From the NCBI RefSeq assembly GCF_000174775.1, contig NZ_ACLR01000120.1, positions 27,319 through 91,318 of the forward strand: a stretch of DNA of 64,000 nucleotides, given 5' to 3'. The translations under genes and the position numbers were made by a program. Of this stretch, positions 1 through 9,424 are shown one piece after another; positions within the stretch are counted from its first letter, which is position 1; every line of letters starts with the position of its first letter. The notes below the pieces were generated by a model that worked only from the letters and a program-made list of their open reading frames with translations, made no database searches and had not been told where the DNA came from. Origin of the DNA: Porphyromonas uenonis 60-3 (GTDB lineage Bacteria > Bacteroidota > Bacteroidia > Bacteroidales > Porphyromonadaceae).

Positions 1-158
1 CCTATCCCTCCGAACTGACCTACGACCTAGTTCCCTCGCACGAAGAGTCTATCGGCGTATGCGGAGCCACGAGCACCTCTCGTGAGCAGCTACAAGAGAT
101 CGCCGAGATCATCACCCGATGGATGCAACAGCGCCAAAACGCTGCTCAGTCAAATTAA
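1..158 (+). CDS. ispH: Probable IspH (4-hydroxy-3-methylbut-2-enyl diphosphate reductase), C-terminal end only
   Basis: Only the last 51 codons are inside the window, read in the frame starting at base 3 and ending with TAA at 156-158. The tail contains SIGVCGATSTSREQLQEI, which resembles the C-terminal SxGxxGATSTP segment of IspH, where the late Ser/Asn residues contact the diphosphate. IspH is the last enzyme of the non-mevalonate isoprenoid pathway and carries a 4Fe-4S cluster; its cysteine ligands would lie upstream of the window. The family call rests on this short stretch only. IspF of the same pathway is encoded 4 kb downstream (4016-4492), which fits but proves nothing. Confidence 0.5.
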   Translation, partial: YPSELTYDLVPSHEESIGVCGATSTSREQLQEIAEIITRWMQQRQNAAQSN

Positions 159-170
159 ACAATACACCTT

Positions 171-1214
171 ATGAGACGCCTGCCCCACCCCTTTACCACC
201 CTAACGTCCCTGCTCACCTGCCTGCTCCTGCTCGTATCTTGCGGTAGTGGTGAGGTGCAGATAAAGATTGATAGCGAAAAGGCCGACAACACTGGCTACA
301 CGGCACTCCTCTACACGCTACAGGATGGCGGAGCACGCATTGACACGCTCGCCTTCACCAAGGCGGGGGAAACTTTTACCTACACCTTCGATCGAGACTC
401 TATCCACGGAGCGTACATCGTCGTGGGAAACTTTGAGCAGTACTACCCGCTAGACCTGCAGAGCCAGAGTAAGGTGCGCTTTCATCTAGAGGTCGCCTCA
501 CCGCACAACTGCTACGACCTGGACGAAGCTAAGAGGACGGGCTACAAAGCTTTCCTCAAGAAGGCAACCCCGCTCCTACGCACCTACGACCAGGCGGTAG
601 CGGACAATGATTTGGACAATGCCAACAAAGAGGCAAAGCTGGTGATGCAAGAGTTCATCGCCTTTGCCTCAAACCTCAAAAAGAAGGAGCAGAAGCGCTA
701 TGCTGGGCAGATGGACTGGGCGCTGGAGATCATGTCTCTCTATGAGGACGGCTTGTCGCAGTTGCGTCAGGCACTTATGGACGGCACGATAGACTCCGCA
801 CTCTTCACGCCTGAGATCTATCAGTTTGTCATCACCCCTTCGTCAGCTAGCCAAAAGAGCTATCCCACCCTACGAGCCATCAATAAGAGCGACACCATCA
901 CATGGCGCCCCTCTAGCTATCCTCAGGGACGCATCCTCTTCGGCTCAGACATAGAGTGGACGCATGTGCGCATACCGCAAGGCACCCAGCAGTCGATCAC
1001 GTTGCTCCTGCCCCTCGGGAGCGTAGACTCGCTAGGACAGATCGCCAATCGCCTAGGAGCTTACAACTACGTCATTGATGCGCCCGAGCCTCTCCGTGTG
1101 CAGCTCTACAGAGCCTTAGCTCCAGACGAACAGGCTGGCGTGATGCACTACCGTACCGACAGTAATCACGCTCTGGTCGTGGACTCCATCTCTTATTTCC
1201 AATACAATGAGTAA
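171..1214 (+). CDS. Predicted lipoprotein with DUF4369-like N-terminal domain
   Basis: 347 aa. The first 25 residues form a lipoprotein signal (two basic residues, a Leu-rich stretch, then LLLVSC with Cys at about 24), so the product is probably anchored in the outer or inner membrane facing the periplasm. The next 90 residues (VQIKIDS...DTLAFTKAGETFTYTF) have the beta-rich pattern of DUF4369 domains that often precede thioredoxin-like domains in Bacteroidota, but no CxxC thioredoxin motif follows; instead there is a charged helical middle (about 120-210) and a beta-rich end. The gene starts 12 bp after the upstream stop and overlaps comM by 8 bp, so it is probably co-transcribed with both. 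I do not recognise a specific function. Confidence 0.6.
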   Translation: MRRLPHPFTTLTSLLTCLLLLVSCGSGEVQIKIDSEKADNTGYTALLYTLQDGGARIDTLAFTKAGETFTYTFDRDSIHGAYIVVGNFEQYYPLDLQSQSKVRFHLEVASPHNCYDLDEAKRTGYKAFLKKATPLLRTYDQAVADNDLDNANKEAKLVMQEFIAFASNLKKKEQKRYAGQMDWALEIMSLYEDGLSQLRQALMDGTIDSALFTPEIYQFVITPSSASQKSYPTLRAINKSDTITWRPSSYPQGRILFGSDIEWTHVRIPQGTQQSITLLLPLGSVDSLGQIANRLGAYNYVIDAPEPLRVQLYRALAPDEQAGVMHYRTDSNHALVVDSISYFQYNE

Positions 1215-2760
1215 GCTCGTCAAGACCTATTCCTCAGCCCTCGTCAGCCTCGATGCGCTCCTCGTCACCGTCGAGCTCAGTGTCTCCAAGGGCTTCAACA
1301 TCAGCATGGTGGGACTGCCCGATGCAGCCGTACGAGAGTCGCTCTCTCGTGTTTACACCGCCTGCCACTCCTGCGATGCGCACCCTAAGAGCTTTAAGAC
1401 GGTCATCAACCTAAGCCCAGGCGATGTACGCAAGGAGGGGACGGTCTTTGACCTCCCCATCGCTGTGGCACTTCTTGCCGCCAATGAGATCATCCCCGAG
1501 GAGCCACTCTCAGACTATGTGATGGCTGGCGAACTATCTCTCGATGGCACCTTGCAGCCTGTCAAAGGTATACTCCCGATGGCCATCATGGCTAGAGAGC
1601 AGAAGTTCAAAGGAGTCATCGTGCCCAAAGAAAACGCTCGCGAAGCTGCCGTCGTCAACGACTTAGAGGTCTACGGTGTCGAGTCGCTTAGAGAGGTGAT
1701 AGACTTCATCGCTGGGAGAGCGAAGCTAGAGCCGACGACAGTCAACACCCGCGAAGAGTTTGCTCAGCAGCAGTGCTTCTCTTCGGTAGACTTCAGCGAA
1801 GTCAAGGGACAGCCCGCCCTCGTTCGAGCCATGGAGGTCGCAGCCGCAGGGGGACACAATATTATTATGATCGGTTCGCCAGGATCAGGCAAGTCAATGG
1901 TCGCCAAGCGTCTGCCCACGATCCTACCGCCACTCACCCTCCACGAAGCACTCGAGACCACCAAGATATACTCCGTAGCGGGTGCTCTCAAAGGTAATGT
2001 GTCCCTGATGAAGAGCCGCCCCTTCCGTGCGCCCCACCACACCATCTCCAATGTAGCACTCGTCGGTGGTGGCACGACCCCTCGTCCAGGCGAGGTGAGC
2101 TTGGCACACAACGGGGTACTCTTCCTCGATGAGCTCGCCGAGTTCAATCGCGTAGCCCTCGAGTTGCTACGCCAACCGCTTGAAGACCGCACCATCACCA
2201 TCTCTCGTGCCAAAGCAACCTTCAGCTATCCCGCTTCCTTCATGCTGGTGGCTGCGATGAATCCCTGTCCTTGTGGTTACTACAACGACCCCAACCGTGA
2301 GTGTACCTGTCCTCCAGGTGCTCCCGCTAAGTATTTGCAAAAGCTTTCCGGTCCTCTCTTAGACCGCATAGACATACAGATCGAGACCCGTCCCGTGGAC
2401 TTTGACTCCCTCTCCGATCGTCGCCCCTCCGAGAGCAGTGCTGCGATCCGAGAGCGCGTTATCAAGGCGAGAGAGATACAGCTTCAGCGCTTCGCTCCCT
2501 ACCCTGGTATTCACTGCAATGCGCAGATGACCCCACGCTTGATGAAGCAGTTCGCCTATGTCGAGGGTGACGCCATGCAGATACTTCGACAGGCCATGAT
2601 ACAGCGCGACCTCTCTGCGAGAGCGTACGACCGCATCCTCAAGGTGGCTCGCACCATTGCCGACCTTGACGGTTCCGAGCAGATCTCGCTTAAGCATATC
2701 AGTGAGGCGATCAACTACCGCAACCTGGACCGCTCCTCTTGGGGCATCGTCTCCGTCTAG
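1207..2760 (+). CDS. comM: YifB/ComM family Mg-chelatase-like AAA+ ATPase
   Basis: 517 aa, the usual length of the family. It has an N-terminal ChlI/Lon-protease-like domain (to about 165), an AAA+ Mg-chelatase domain with Walker A GSPGSGKS at about 223-230 and Walker B GVLFLDEL at about 303-310, and a cysteine cluster (NPCPCGYY...CTCPPG, about 353-375) typical of ComM. Known ComM proteins are hexameric helicases that promote branch migration during natural transformation. The ATG overlaps the end of the upstream lipoprotein gene by 8 bp, indicating translational coupling. The family assignment is firm; a role in DNA uptake here is inferred. Confidence 0.93.
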   Translation: MSKLVKTYSSALVSLDALLVTVELSVSKGFNISMVGLPDAAVRESLSRVYTACHSCDAHPKSFKTVINLSPGDVRKEGTVFDLPIAVALLAANEIIPEEPLSDYVMAGELSLDGTLQPVKGILPMAIMAREQKFKGVIVPKENAREAAVVNDLEVYGVESLREVIDFIAGRAKLEPTTVNTREEFAQQQCFSSVDFSEVKGQPALVRAMEVAAAGGHNIIMIGSPGSGKSMVAKRLPTILPPLTLHEALETTKIYSVAGALKGNVSLMKSRPFRAPHHTISNVALVGGGTTPRPGEVSLAHNGVLFLDELAEFNRVALELLRQPLEDRTITISRAKATFSYPASFMLVAAMNPCPCGYYNDPNRECTCPPGAPAKYLQKLSGPLLDRIDIQIETRPVDFDSLSDRRPSESSAAIRERVIKAREIQLQRFAPYPGIHCNAQMTPRLMKQFAYVEGDAMQILRQAMIQRDLSARAYDRILKVARTIADLDGSEQISLKHISEAINYRNLDRSSWGIVSV

Positions 2761-2821
2761 CCATAGGTTAATACAATAAACAGGCTTCCTCCGCCGTTAG
2801 TTCAGTAAAACAATAGACTCT

Positions 2822-4003
2822 ATGAAACTTCGCAATCTATTCATAACCACTCTTATGCTCCTAGGCTTGGGGGCGCTAACGTCTCACCTCACAGCGCAGG
2901 AGGTGAGCCAAGACAGACGCTTCAACCCAGTGCTCACCTCAGTACCCTCGCTCAATATCAACCCGAGCGCCCGTGCTGCGGGTCTAGCCGATATGGGTGT
3001 CTCGACCACGCCAGACGTACAGTCTCAGTACTTCAACCCCGCTAAGTACGCCTTCCTCAGTAGCAAAGCTGGGATCAGTATGTCCTACACTCCTTGGCTC
3101 GCTAAGCTGGTCAAGGATATCAAGCTCATGGAGCTAGTCGGCTACTATAAGATAGGTCGTGAGAGCAACCAAGCGCTGAGTGCCTCGGTACGCTACTTCT
3201 CCTTTGGTGCTATTGAGCAGTTTGACAACATGTCCAAGTCTCTCGGTGAGGCGCACCCCAATGAGTTTGCCGTAGACTTTGGCTACGGGCTACAGCTCTC
3301 TGACAGCTACTCGATGGCGGTCGCTCTACGCTACATCCGTGCCGACAACAACCTCGCAACGGGTGAGAAGAGCGCAGGCAATGCCTTTGCAGCAGACATT
3401 TCGGGCTTCTACAACCGTTACTTTGACCTAGGCTCTGCCGAGAGCTTGTGGACCTTTGGTTTCAACATTAAGAACATCGGTACCAAGATCTCTTACGACA
3501 ACGGCGGCACCAGCATGTTTATCCCGACCAATCTCTCGCTTGGTACGGGACTCCTCTACCCCTTTGATGAGTACAATGCACTGGCAGTCAATATGGAGGC
3601 AAGCAAACTCCTTGTACCGACCCCTCCCGTAAAGGATCAAGCCAACCCCGAGGCATACGATGCTGCTCGCCAAAAGTATCTCAACACCTCCTCCATCGCA
3701 GGCATCTTCACCTCCTTTGCTGACGCCCCTGGCGGATTCAAAGAGGAAATGCAAGAGATCTCTTACAGAATCGGTGCTGAGTACAGCTACAACAACCGTT
3801 TCTTCCTACGTGCTGGCTACCACTACCTGCACCCCTACAAGGGTAACCTGCAGTACTTCACCGCTGGTGCTGGCTTCAAGATGAACGTCTTCAGCATCGA
3901 CGCTTCCTACCTCGTCTCGACCGTCCAGAGCAACCCGCTCGACCAAACGCTCCGCTTCACCATCGCCTTCGACTTTGACGGCATCCGTGAGCTACTCAAG
4001 TAA
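2822..4003 (+). CDS. porV: PorV (LptO), type IX secretion outer-membrane shuttle protein
   Basis: 393 aa with a signal peptide ending near residue 25 (TSHLTAQ), followed by the PorV-type start SVPSLNINPSARAAGLADMG and a long beta-barrel region rich in alternating aromatic residues, ending in IAFDFDGIRELLK. PorV is a FadL-like 14-strand barrel of the type IX secretion system. It picks up cargo at the SprA translocon and delivers it to the PorU sortase. In P. gingivalis the gene also lies just ahead of ispF, as here, but there porU precedes it; here comM does. The 61-bp gap after comM suggests it could be read with the upstream genes. Strong family match. Confidence 0.93.
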   Translation: MKLRNLFITTLMLLGLGALTSHLTAQEVSQDRRFNPVLTSVPSLNINPSARAAGLADMGVSTTPDVQSQYFNPAKYAFLSSKAGISMSYTPWLAKLVKDIKLMELVGYYKIGRESNQALSASVRYFSFGAIEQFDNMSKSLGEAHPNEFAVDFGYGLQLSDSYSMAVALRYIRADNNLATGEKSAGNAFAADISGFYNRYFDLGSAESLWTFGFNIKNIGTKISYDNGGTSMFIPTNLSLGTGLLYPFDEYNALAVNMEASKLLVPTPPVKDQANPEAYDAARQKYLNTSSIAGIFTSFADAPGGFKEEMQEISYRIGAEYSYNNRFFLRAGYHYLHPYKGNLQYFTAGAGFKMNVFSIDASYLVSTVQSNPLDQTLRFTIAFDFDGIRELLK

Positions 4004-4015
4004 GCCACCACGAGC

Positions 4016-4492
4016 ATGACCTGCAGCTACCGCATAGGCTCTGGCTACGACATCCATCGCACCACGCCAGACCGACCGCTCATCCTCTGTGGCATACAGA
4101 TTCCCAGTCCGCTAGGACTGCTCGGTCACTCCGATGCTGACGTAGCGCTACACGCTCTGATGGACGCACTCCTTGGGGCCATCGGACAGCGAGACATCGG
4201 CTACCACTTTCCCGACACCGACGAGCGGTACCGTGGAGCCGACAGCACGAAGCTCCTCGCCACCGTCATGCAGATGGTACGCGAGGAGGGCTGTCAAGTA
4301 GTCAATGCCGACCTCACCATCATCGCTCAGCAGCCCAAGCTCTCGTCCCATATCCCGCAAATGATAGTGCGCCTCAAGGAGCTACTCGACACCCCGTGTG
4401 TCAACGTCAAGGCGACCACCCACGAGCATCTCGGGCCGCTCGGCAATAGCGAGGGCATCGCAGCGCAAGCCGTTGTACTGCTTACTTACTGA
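4016..4492 (+). CDS. ispF: 2-C-methyl-D-erythritol 2,4-cyclodiphosphate synthase
   Basis: 158 aa, standard length. It cyclises CDP-ME-2-phosphate to MEcPP with release of CMP in the non-mevalonate isoprenoid pathway. The metal ligands are visible: Asp12 and His14 in GYDIH, and His46 in GHSDADVALH. The C-terminal SEGI and TTHEHLGPLG (about 130-145) match the nucleotide-binding part. The start is 12 bp after porV, so the two are probably one transcript, which ends at the strong hairpin at 4538-4578. No unusual residues seen. Confidence 0.96.
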   Translation: MTCSYRIGSGYDIHRTTPDRPLILCGIQIPSPLGLLGHSDADVALHALMDALLGAIGQRDIGYHFPDTDERYRGADSTKLLATVMQMVREEGCQVVNADLTIIAQQPKLSSHIPQMIVRLKELLDTPCVNVKATTHEHLGPLGNSEGIAAQAVVLLTY

Positions 4493-4537
4493 TCATTTAG
4501 CGGTAAATAGCGCAGCAATCTCCGCAATACTATATCT

Positions 4538-4578
4538 ATAGCCACGAAGGAAATCAGCGTTCCTCCGTGGCTATTTTT
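4538..4578 (+). terminator. Intrinsic terminator after ispF
   Basis: A stem of ATAGCCACG with an AGGAA extension pairs with TTCCT plus CGTGGCTAT (one mismatch), followed by TTTTT. It closes the lipoprotein-comM-porV-ispF run. Confidence 0.85.
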
Positions 4579-4621
4579 CATTCTCCCGAGGAAATCTCCT
4601 CGCGCCTCCGAGAGCAACTTT

Positions 4622-4676
4622 ATTTTCATGCCTATGAAAATCCATTTTCATTAGAAGGAAACAGGCAAACAGGGGC
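4622..4676. repeat. 22-bp palindromic repeat array (array 1, short)
   Basis: One full 22-bp unit begins at 4636 with the perfect 6+2+6 palindrome GAAAATCCATTTTC followed by an 8-bp spacer. A partial unit (GAAACAGG) starts exactly 22 bp later at 4658, and a half palindrome (TTTTCATGCC) precedes. It is the degenerate end member of the arrays described at 13283, 24036, 50382 and 56390. R1 copy 1 follows about 60 bp downstream. Confidence 0.6.
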
Positions 4677-4730
4677 TAATGACGGTAAATTCGCTTTGAT
4701 CTGCTCGGTAACTTCCCGACTAATCTTGGT

Positions 4731-4911
4731 TTCTCCTGAGGAAATCGGAAAACTCCAGGGAGCAAACGAATATTCTCCACGGAGGGCCGAAATAAAAGTT
4801 CGGAAGAATGAAATGAAACTTCGGAAGAAAGATTTCGAAGTTCCGATGAATTTTTCATTTTCTCGCTGGATAATCCAAAAGCTCCACCGAGGAATTGTCC
4901 GATTTCCTTGA
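4731..4911 (+). repeat. R1 interspersed repeat, copy 1
   Basis: About 180 bp nearly identical in its centre (4795-4860: CCACGGAGGGCCGAAATAAA, then TTCGGAAGAA twice, then TTTCGAAGTTCCG) to four other copies at 13038, 34156, 50092 and 56146. Imperfect inverted ends (CCTGAGGAAATCGG at the left, CCGATTTCCTTG at the right) frame it. Open frames through it are broken differently in the different copies, so it is not a gene. With the short 22-bp array it fills most of the 566-bp gap before the mechanosensitive channel gene. Confidence 0.85.
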
Positions 4912-4995
4912 TAGTGTCGGATTTGCAGTTACTCAGCATCGCCCGTCAGCCCCAGTTGTAATTAACCGTTGTGAGGTTAGGTTGTCGCTTTTTTG

Positions 4996-5003
4996 TACCT
5001 TTG
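4996..5003 (+). promoter_or_regulatory. Promoter -7 box (TACCTTTG) for the mscS-type gene
   Basis: TACCTTTG matches the Bacteroidota sigma-ABfr -7 consensus TAnnTTTG and lies 56 bp before the start codon. A -33 TTG at the ideal distance is not evident (nearest is about 24 bp upstream), so the call rests on the -7 box and position. Confidence 0.55.
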
Positions 5004-5058
5004 GCACTGCTAACTGAATGCTGTCGCACGAGCGATAGTCCGAACGAAACAGAAACGT

Positions 5059-5979
5059 ATGCCTGAGATAAATCCAGAAAACATTATCCTCCCCGACTCG
5101 GCTCTTACGAAGGAAGAAATTGTTGATAGCATCGTCAACTTCAACCTGGCTGACACCCTCGGCTCTTGGATTGATGCAGCGCTTGATATAGGTATCCGCG
5201 TACTGCTAGCACTTGTCATATTCTATATAGGTCGCTGGCTGATACGCATCGTCATGAAGGGCGTGACTAAGATCCTCGACAGACGTATTGAGCCGCTGGG
5301 ACTACGGCACTTCATACGCTCTATAGCTCGTGCGGGGCTCTGGATCGTATTGGTCATCATGGTGATCAATATCCTTGGCTTTGCAGCTGTATCCTTCGCT
5401 GCCTTGCTCGCCTCTCTCGGTGTGGCTATCGGTATGGCACTCTCTGGTCAGTTGCAAAACTTTGCGGGTGGAGCTATCATCTTGATTACACACCCCTTCC
5501 GCATTGGCGACTACATTGTTTACCAAGATGTTGAGGGTACGGTACAGGATATTGGTATCTTCCACACCTCTATCACCACTACGGACAATACAAAGATCTA
5601 CCTGCCTAATGGTAATCTGAGCACCAATATCATCAAGAACACCTCCGAGATGCCTAATAGACGGTGTCAGTGGAAGTTCCTTGTGGACTACGACGTACCT
5701 TTTGAGCGTGCCAAGGGGATCCTCCTCACGGAGCTTCTCAAGGATCCGCGCGTGCTACAGGATCAAGGGGTGCTAGCCGTCATCTCTGATATGACGGAGA
5801 GCAACTATACAATCATGATCCGCGTGTGGTGTACTAATGACAATATGTGGGATCTCTTTTGGGACTTCAATGGTAAAGCTACCGAGCTCTTTGCGGGCGA
5901 AGGCTTCCCACGTCCATACTCCAAGGTTGAGCTACGTAATAGCACGCCATATAATAAGGAGACCAAGTCTGACGACTAG
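5059..5979 (+). CDS. MscS family small-conductance mechanosensitive channel
   Basis: 306 aa. Three predicted membrane segments (about 42-63, 85-110 and 112-135) are followed by the Gly/Ala-rich pore helix (ASLGVAIGMALSGQLQNFAGG) and then the beta domain beginning HPFRIGDYIVYQDVEGTVQDIGIFHTSI, which is characteristic of MscS. Such channels open under membrane tension and release solutes on osmotic downshift. The length is close to E. coli MscS (286 aa). It stands between its own promoter and pheT, which starts 62 bp after it; co-transcription with pheT is possible. The ligand-free assignment is safe; substrate preference is unknown. Confidence 0.92.
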   Translation: MPEINPENIILPDSALTKEEIVDSIVNFNLADTLGSWIDAALDIGIRVLLALVIFYIGRWLIRIVMKGVTKILDRRIEPLGLRHFIRSIARAGLWIVLVIMVINILGFAAVSFAALLASLGVAIGMALSGQLQNFAGGAIILITHPFRIGDYIVYQDVEGTVQDIGIFHTSITTTDNTKIYLPNGNLSTNIIKNTSEMPNRRCQWKFLVDYDVPFERAKGILLTELLKDPRVLQDQGVLAVISDMTESNYTIMIRVWCTNDNMWDLFWDFNGKATELFAGEGFPRPYSKVELRNSTPYNKETKSDD

Positions 5980-6041
5980 TCTCTTGTGTCTCGCTTTTTA
6001 ACTCTATTCATCGGCTACTAGAGAGCCCTTGTCTGATTCGT

Positions 6042-8531
6042 ATGAATATATCTTTCAACTGGTTACAGCAATACCTACCTCGTCTAGAGGGTTATAATCC
6101 AAATGAAGTAGCGGAGACGCTCACGGCCATCGGTCTTGAGGTGGCTGGCGTCGAGCAGACTGAGTCTGTACGAGGCGGTCTGCGTGGTGTCGTCATAGGA
6201 CGCACGCTCACTTGCATCCCCCACCCTAACTCTGACCACCTGCATGTCTGCACGGTCGATCTCGGCGAGGAGGAGCCTGTGCAGATTGTCTGTGGAGCGC
6301 CCAATGTAGCTGCTGGTCAGACGGTCGTCGTCGCTACTGTCGGCACCACCCTATACGGACCCGATGGCGAGCCTTTTAAGATCAAAAAGTCCAAGCTACG
6401 TGGCGAACCTAGCATGGGTATGATTTGCTCGCAAGTGGAGATAGGTATGGGGGCTGACAGCTCTGGCATTTGGGTGCTAGAGGATGAGACGGTGCGGCCT
6501 GGGACACCTGCAGCTGACTACTTTGACCTAGCCAGTGACACCGTCATAGAGATAGACATAACGCCTAACCGTGTTGATGCGACCTCGCACTATGGCGTGG
6601 CGCGCGACCTAGCAGCTTACTACTCCTATCGTGAGGGTCAGGTAATCCGTGCGGAGCGTCCGACCCTGACGAAGCCTCAGGCGGTCGATGCGAAGGCTCC
6701 TGCCATACAGGTTGAGATGGAGGTCTCCGCTGAGGATTGTCCTCGCTACCAGGGGGTGACGATACGTGGTCTGAAGTGTGTCGAGAGCCCAGACTGGCTC
6801 AAGGAGCGACTACAAAGCATCGGCCAGCGTCCTATCAATGCGGTGGTTGATGTGACCAACTTCGTCTTACACGAGATCGGGCAACCGCTGCACGCTTTTG
6901 ACGCTCAGAAGATTGCTGGCGGGAAGCTGCGCATAGCTCATCTACCTGCTGGCACGCCTTTTACCACCTTGGATGGCGTAGAGCATAAGCTCACAGGCAT
7001 GGAGAATATGATCTGCGACAGCCAGCTCACACCGCTTTGCATCGGAGGCGTGATGGGCGGACTGGACTCGGGCGTGACGATGGATACGACAGACATATTT
7101 ATAGAGGCGGCCAACTTCAATCCGACGATCACACGTCGCGCTGCCAGAAGTCACGGGCTGAGCACCGACTCCTCCTTCCGCTTCGAGCGTGGACTAGATC
7201 CCGAGGCGACTGACTGGGCGCTCCAGCGTGCTGTATCGCTCATTCTGGAGATTTGCGGAGGCACCATAGCTGGTGAGACGGTGGATCACTATCGTATGCA
7301 CCTGGATCCAGTAGAGTTGACAATCTCTACGGACTATGTCTCTCGGACCATCGGTCGTGACCTGACGGCAGAGCAGCTACAGCTCATCTTAGACGCTTTG
7401 GAGATGTCGCCTAAGGCTGTGGAAGGTGGAGCTTTTGCCATCTCTGTGCCTCGCTATCGCTACGATGTGACACGTCCAGTGGATGTCGTCGAGGAGGTAC
7501 TGCGCATCTACGGTTACAATGCCGTCCCGCTATCGGGTTATGTGCATGCGAGTCTCTCTAAGCAGAGCGACCAAGACCATATCTACCATGCTCAGCTCAA
7601 GCTTTCGGAGCTACTCACAGGCTTTGGCTATCGAGAGATATTGAATAATTCGCTCACCTCTCGGCAATACTTTGAGGGGCAAAAGGCTTTTGACCTTAAT
7701 CAGCTCGTACCGATAGAGAATCCGCTGAGTCAAGAGCTCAACGTGCTGCGCCCCACCCTCCTCGTGGGTGGTCTAGAAACGATCTCTGACAATGTGCACC
7801 GCAAGCAACCTTACTGTGCGCTCTATGAGTGGGGCAACGTCTACCGCTACAAGCAGAACGACCAGGCGACTACGCCCCTAGACCAGTACACCCAAGCGCA
7901 CAGACTAGGCCTGTGGCTCTCGGGGACGCTCATGCCAAACAACTGGACGACCGCTGGCGAAGCAACTTCTCCCTATATGCTGCGAGGAGTTGTTGAGAAG
8001 CTCTTAGCGCACATGGGCTTTACGGCAGAGGACTACTCGGTGACTACACCTGCCGAGTGCCACGACCTGTGGAGCGAGGTGGTCTGCTACACCGATAGAG
8101 AGGGCAAGAGCCTCGCCTATGTAGGAGTCATTAGTAGCTATTGGCTCACGAAGTGCGATATCAAGCAACCAGTCTACTACGCCGAGCTATACAGCGACAC
8201 CTTGATGGCTCATCTGCTACAGCACAAGGTGGTTAGCACGGAGCTTAGCAAGTATCCAACGGTGAAGCGTGACTTAGCGCTACTCATCGACAACAACATT
8301 ACCTACGAAGCATTGGCTAGCACCGCTCGCAAGGCTGAGCGTAAGCTACTTCAGCGGGTTGAGCTCTTTGATGTCTACACGGGCAAGGAGCTACCTTCGG
8401 GCAAGAAGAGCTACGCCTTGAGCTTCTACCTACGTGACGACAAGGGCACCCTACGAGATGCCCAGATCGATGCCGCCATGAAGCGCATCTGGCAAGCCAT
8501 CGAGCAGGAGTACCACGCCACGCTTCGCTAG
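6042..8531 (+). CDS. pheT: Phenylalanyl-tRNA synthetase beta subunit
   Basis: 829 aa. Domains in order: N-terminal helix plus EMAP/OB tRNA-binding domain (about 40-150) with HPNSDHLHVC; B3/B4 editing domain (about 215-400, with SSFRFERGLDPE); B5 (about 415-485); a catalytic-like core with QSDQDHIYHAQLKLSELLTGFGYREI; and C-terminal FDX-ACB anticodon-binding domain (about 735-829, starting KYPTVKRDLALLID). It forms the alpha2-beta2 enzyme with PheS, whose gene is not in the window. Length and domain order are normal. Confidence 0.97.
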   Translation: MNISFNWLQQYLPRLEGYNPNEVAETLTAIGLEVAGVEQTESVRGGLRGVVIGRTLTCIPHPNSDHLHVCTVDLGEEEPVQIVCGAPNVAAGQTVVVATVGTTLYGPDGEPFKIKKSKLRGEPSMGMICSQVEIGMGADSSGIWVLEDETVRPGTPAADYFDLASDTVIEIDITPNRVDATSHYGVARDLAAYYSYREGQVIRAERPTLTKPQAVDAKAPAIQVEMEVSAEDCPRYQGVTIRGLKCVESPDWLKERLQSIGQRPINAVVDVTNFVLHEIGQPLHAFDAQKIAGGKLRIAHLPAGTPFTTLDGVEHKLTGMENMICDSQLTPLCIGGVMGGLDSGVTMDTTDIFIEAANFNPTITRRAARSHGLSTDSSFRFERGLDPEATDWALQRAVSLILEICGGTIAGETVDHYRMHLDPVELTISTDYVSRTIGRDLTAEQLQLILDALEMSPKAVEGGAFAISVPRYRYDVTRPVDVVEEVLRIYGYNAVPLSGYVHASLSKQSDQDHIYHAQLKLSELLTGFGYREILNNSLTSRQYFEGQKAFDLNQLVPIENPLSQELNVLRPTLLVGGLETISDNVHRKQPYCALYEWGNVYRYKQNDQATTPLDQYTQAHRLGLWLSGTLMPNNWTTAGEATSPYMLRGVVEKLLAHMGFTAEDYSVTTPAECHDLWSEVVCYTDREGKSLAYVGVISSYWLTKCDIKQPVYYAELYSDTLMAHLLQHKVVSTELSKYPTVKRDLALLIDNNITYEALASTARKAERKLLQRVELFDVYTGKELPSGKKSYALSFYLRDDKGTLRDAQIDAAMKRIWQAIEQEYHATLR

Positions 8532-8598
8532 ATTAGACTAGCTTATCCAATCATCTGACATATCAATCAACTAACATAGTTAAGTATCCAATCCAATC

Positions 8599-9324
8599 AT
8601 GGGAAGAGCATTTGAATATCGTAAAGCACGCAAACTAAAGCGTTGGGGCAACATGGCTCGTGTCTTCACGAAGCTAGGTAAAGAGATCACCATTGCCGTT
8701 AAGGCTGGCGGACCTGATCCTGACACCAACCCACGACTACGTGTCCTCGTCCAGACGGCAAAGAAGGAGAACATGCCTAAGGAGAACGTGGAGCGTGCTA
8801 TCAAAAAGGCTACCGACAAGGACAGCAACACCGATTATAAGGAGATGAACTATGAGGGCTACGGTCCGCATGGCATAGCCATCTTTGTAGAGACGGCAAC
8901 AGACAATACGACTCGCACGGTCGCCAACGTACGTAGCTACTTCAATAAGTTTGGCGGTAGTCTCGGGACGACAGGTAGCTTGGAGTTTCTCTTTGATCAC
9001 CGCTGCGTCTTCCACGTTCAGCCTAAAGCAGAGGTAGACCAGGAGGAGCTAATCCTTGACTTGATCGACTATGGCGTGGAGGATATAGAGCAAGACGAGG
9101 AGGAGTGGGTCATCGAGGGAGACTTCTCTCAGAACGGTGCTCTCCAAGCCAAGCTTGAGGAGCTGGGATTTGAGATTAGCTCGGTCGAGTTCATCCGCGT
9201 CCCCAAGGACACCCGCTCGGTCAGCGCAGAGGAGCGCGAAGAGCTCAACAAGCTCATCGAGCGACTCGAAGAGGATGAAGATGTGCAGAACGTCTTCACC
9301 AATATGGAGGACGAAGAGGAGTAA
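8599..9324 (+). CDS. yebC: YebC/PmpR family regulatory protein
   Basis: 241 aa, usual length. The N-terminus (MGRAFEYRKARKLKRWGNMARVFTKLGKEI without gaps in the family pattern), the segment GGPDPDTNPRLR, and an acidic C-terminus identify the YebC/TACO1 family. Members have been described both as DNA-binding regulators and as translation factors that relieve ribosome stalling at prolines. Here it sits between pheT (67 bp upstream) and lepA, itself a ribosome-associated factor, which fits a translation role. The acidic tail after residue 220 (EEDEDVQNVFTNMEDEEE) is low complexity. Confidence 0.93.
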   Translation: MGRAFEYRKARKLKRWGNMARVFTKLGKEITIAVKAGGPDPDTNPRLRVLVQTAKKENMPKENVERAIKKATDKDSNTDYKEMNYEGYGPHGIAIFVETATDNTTRTVANVRSYFNKFGGSLGTTGSLEFLFDHRCVFHVQPKAEVDQEELILDLIDYGVEDIEQDEEEWVIEGDFSQNGALQAKLEELGFEISSVEFIRVPKDTRSVSAEEREELNKLIERLEEDEDVQNVFTNMEDEEE

Positions 9325-9424
9325 TCTTCGCCTCCCCTCTCGGTTCCGTCCTTTATTCCCTTTCTTACAGCAGATAAGCTGTAGCACAGTTGCCCTTTGT
9401 TTAGCGCACGAATCCCTTTAGCAC

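Noticed and set aside
4567..4939. Open frames of 87-114 codons across R1 copy 1 on both strands
   Set aside because: They lie wholly in repeat DNA. The frame shared by copies 3 and 4 is interrupted by TGA in copy 1, so the reading frame is not conserved.
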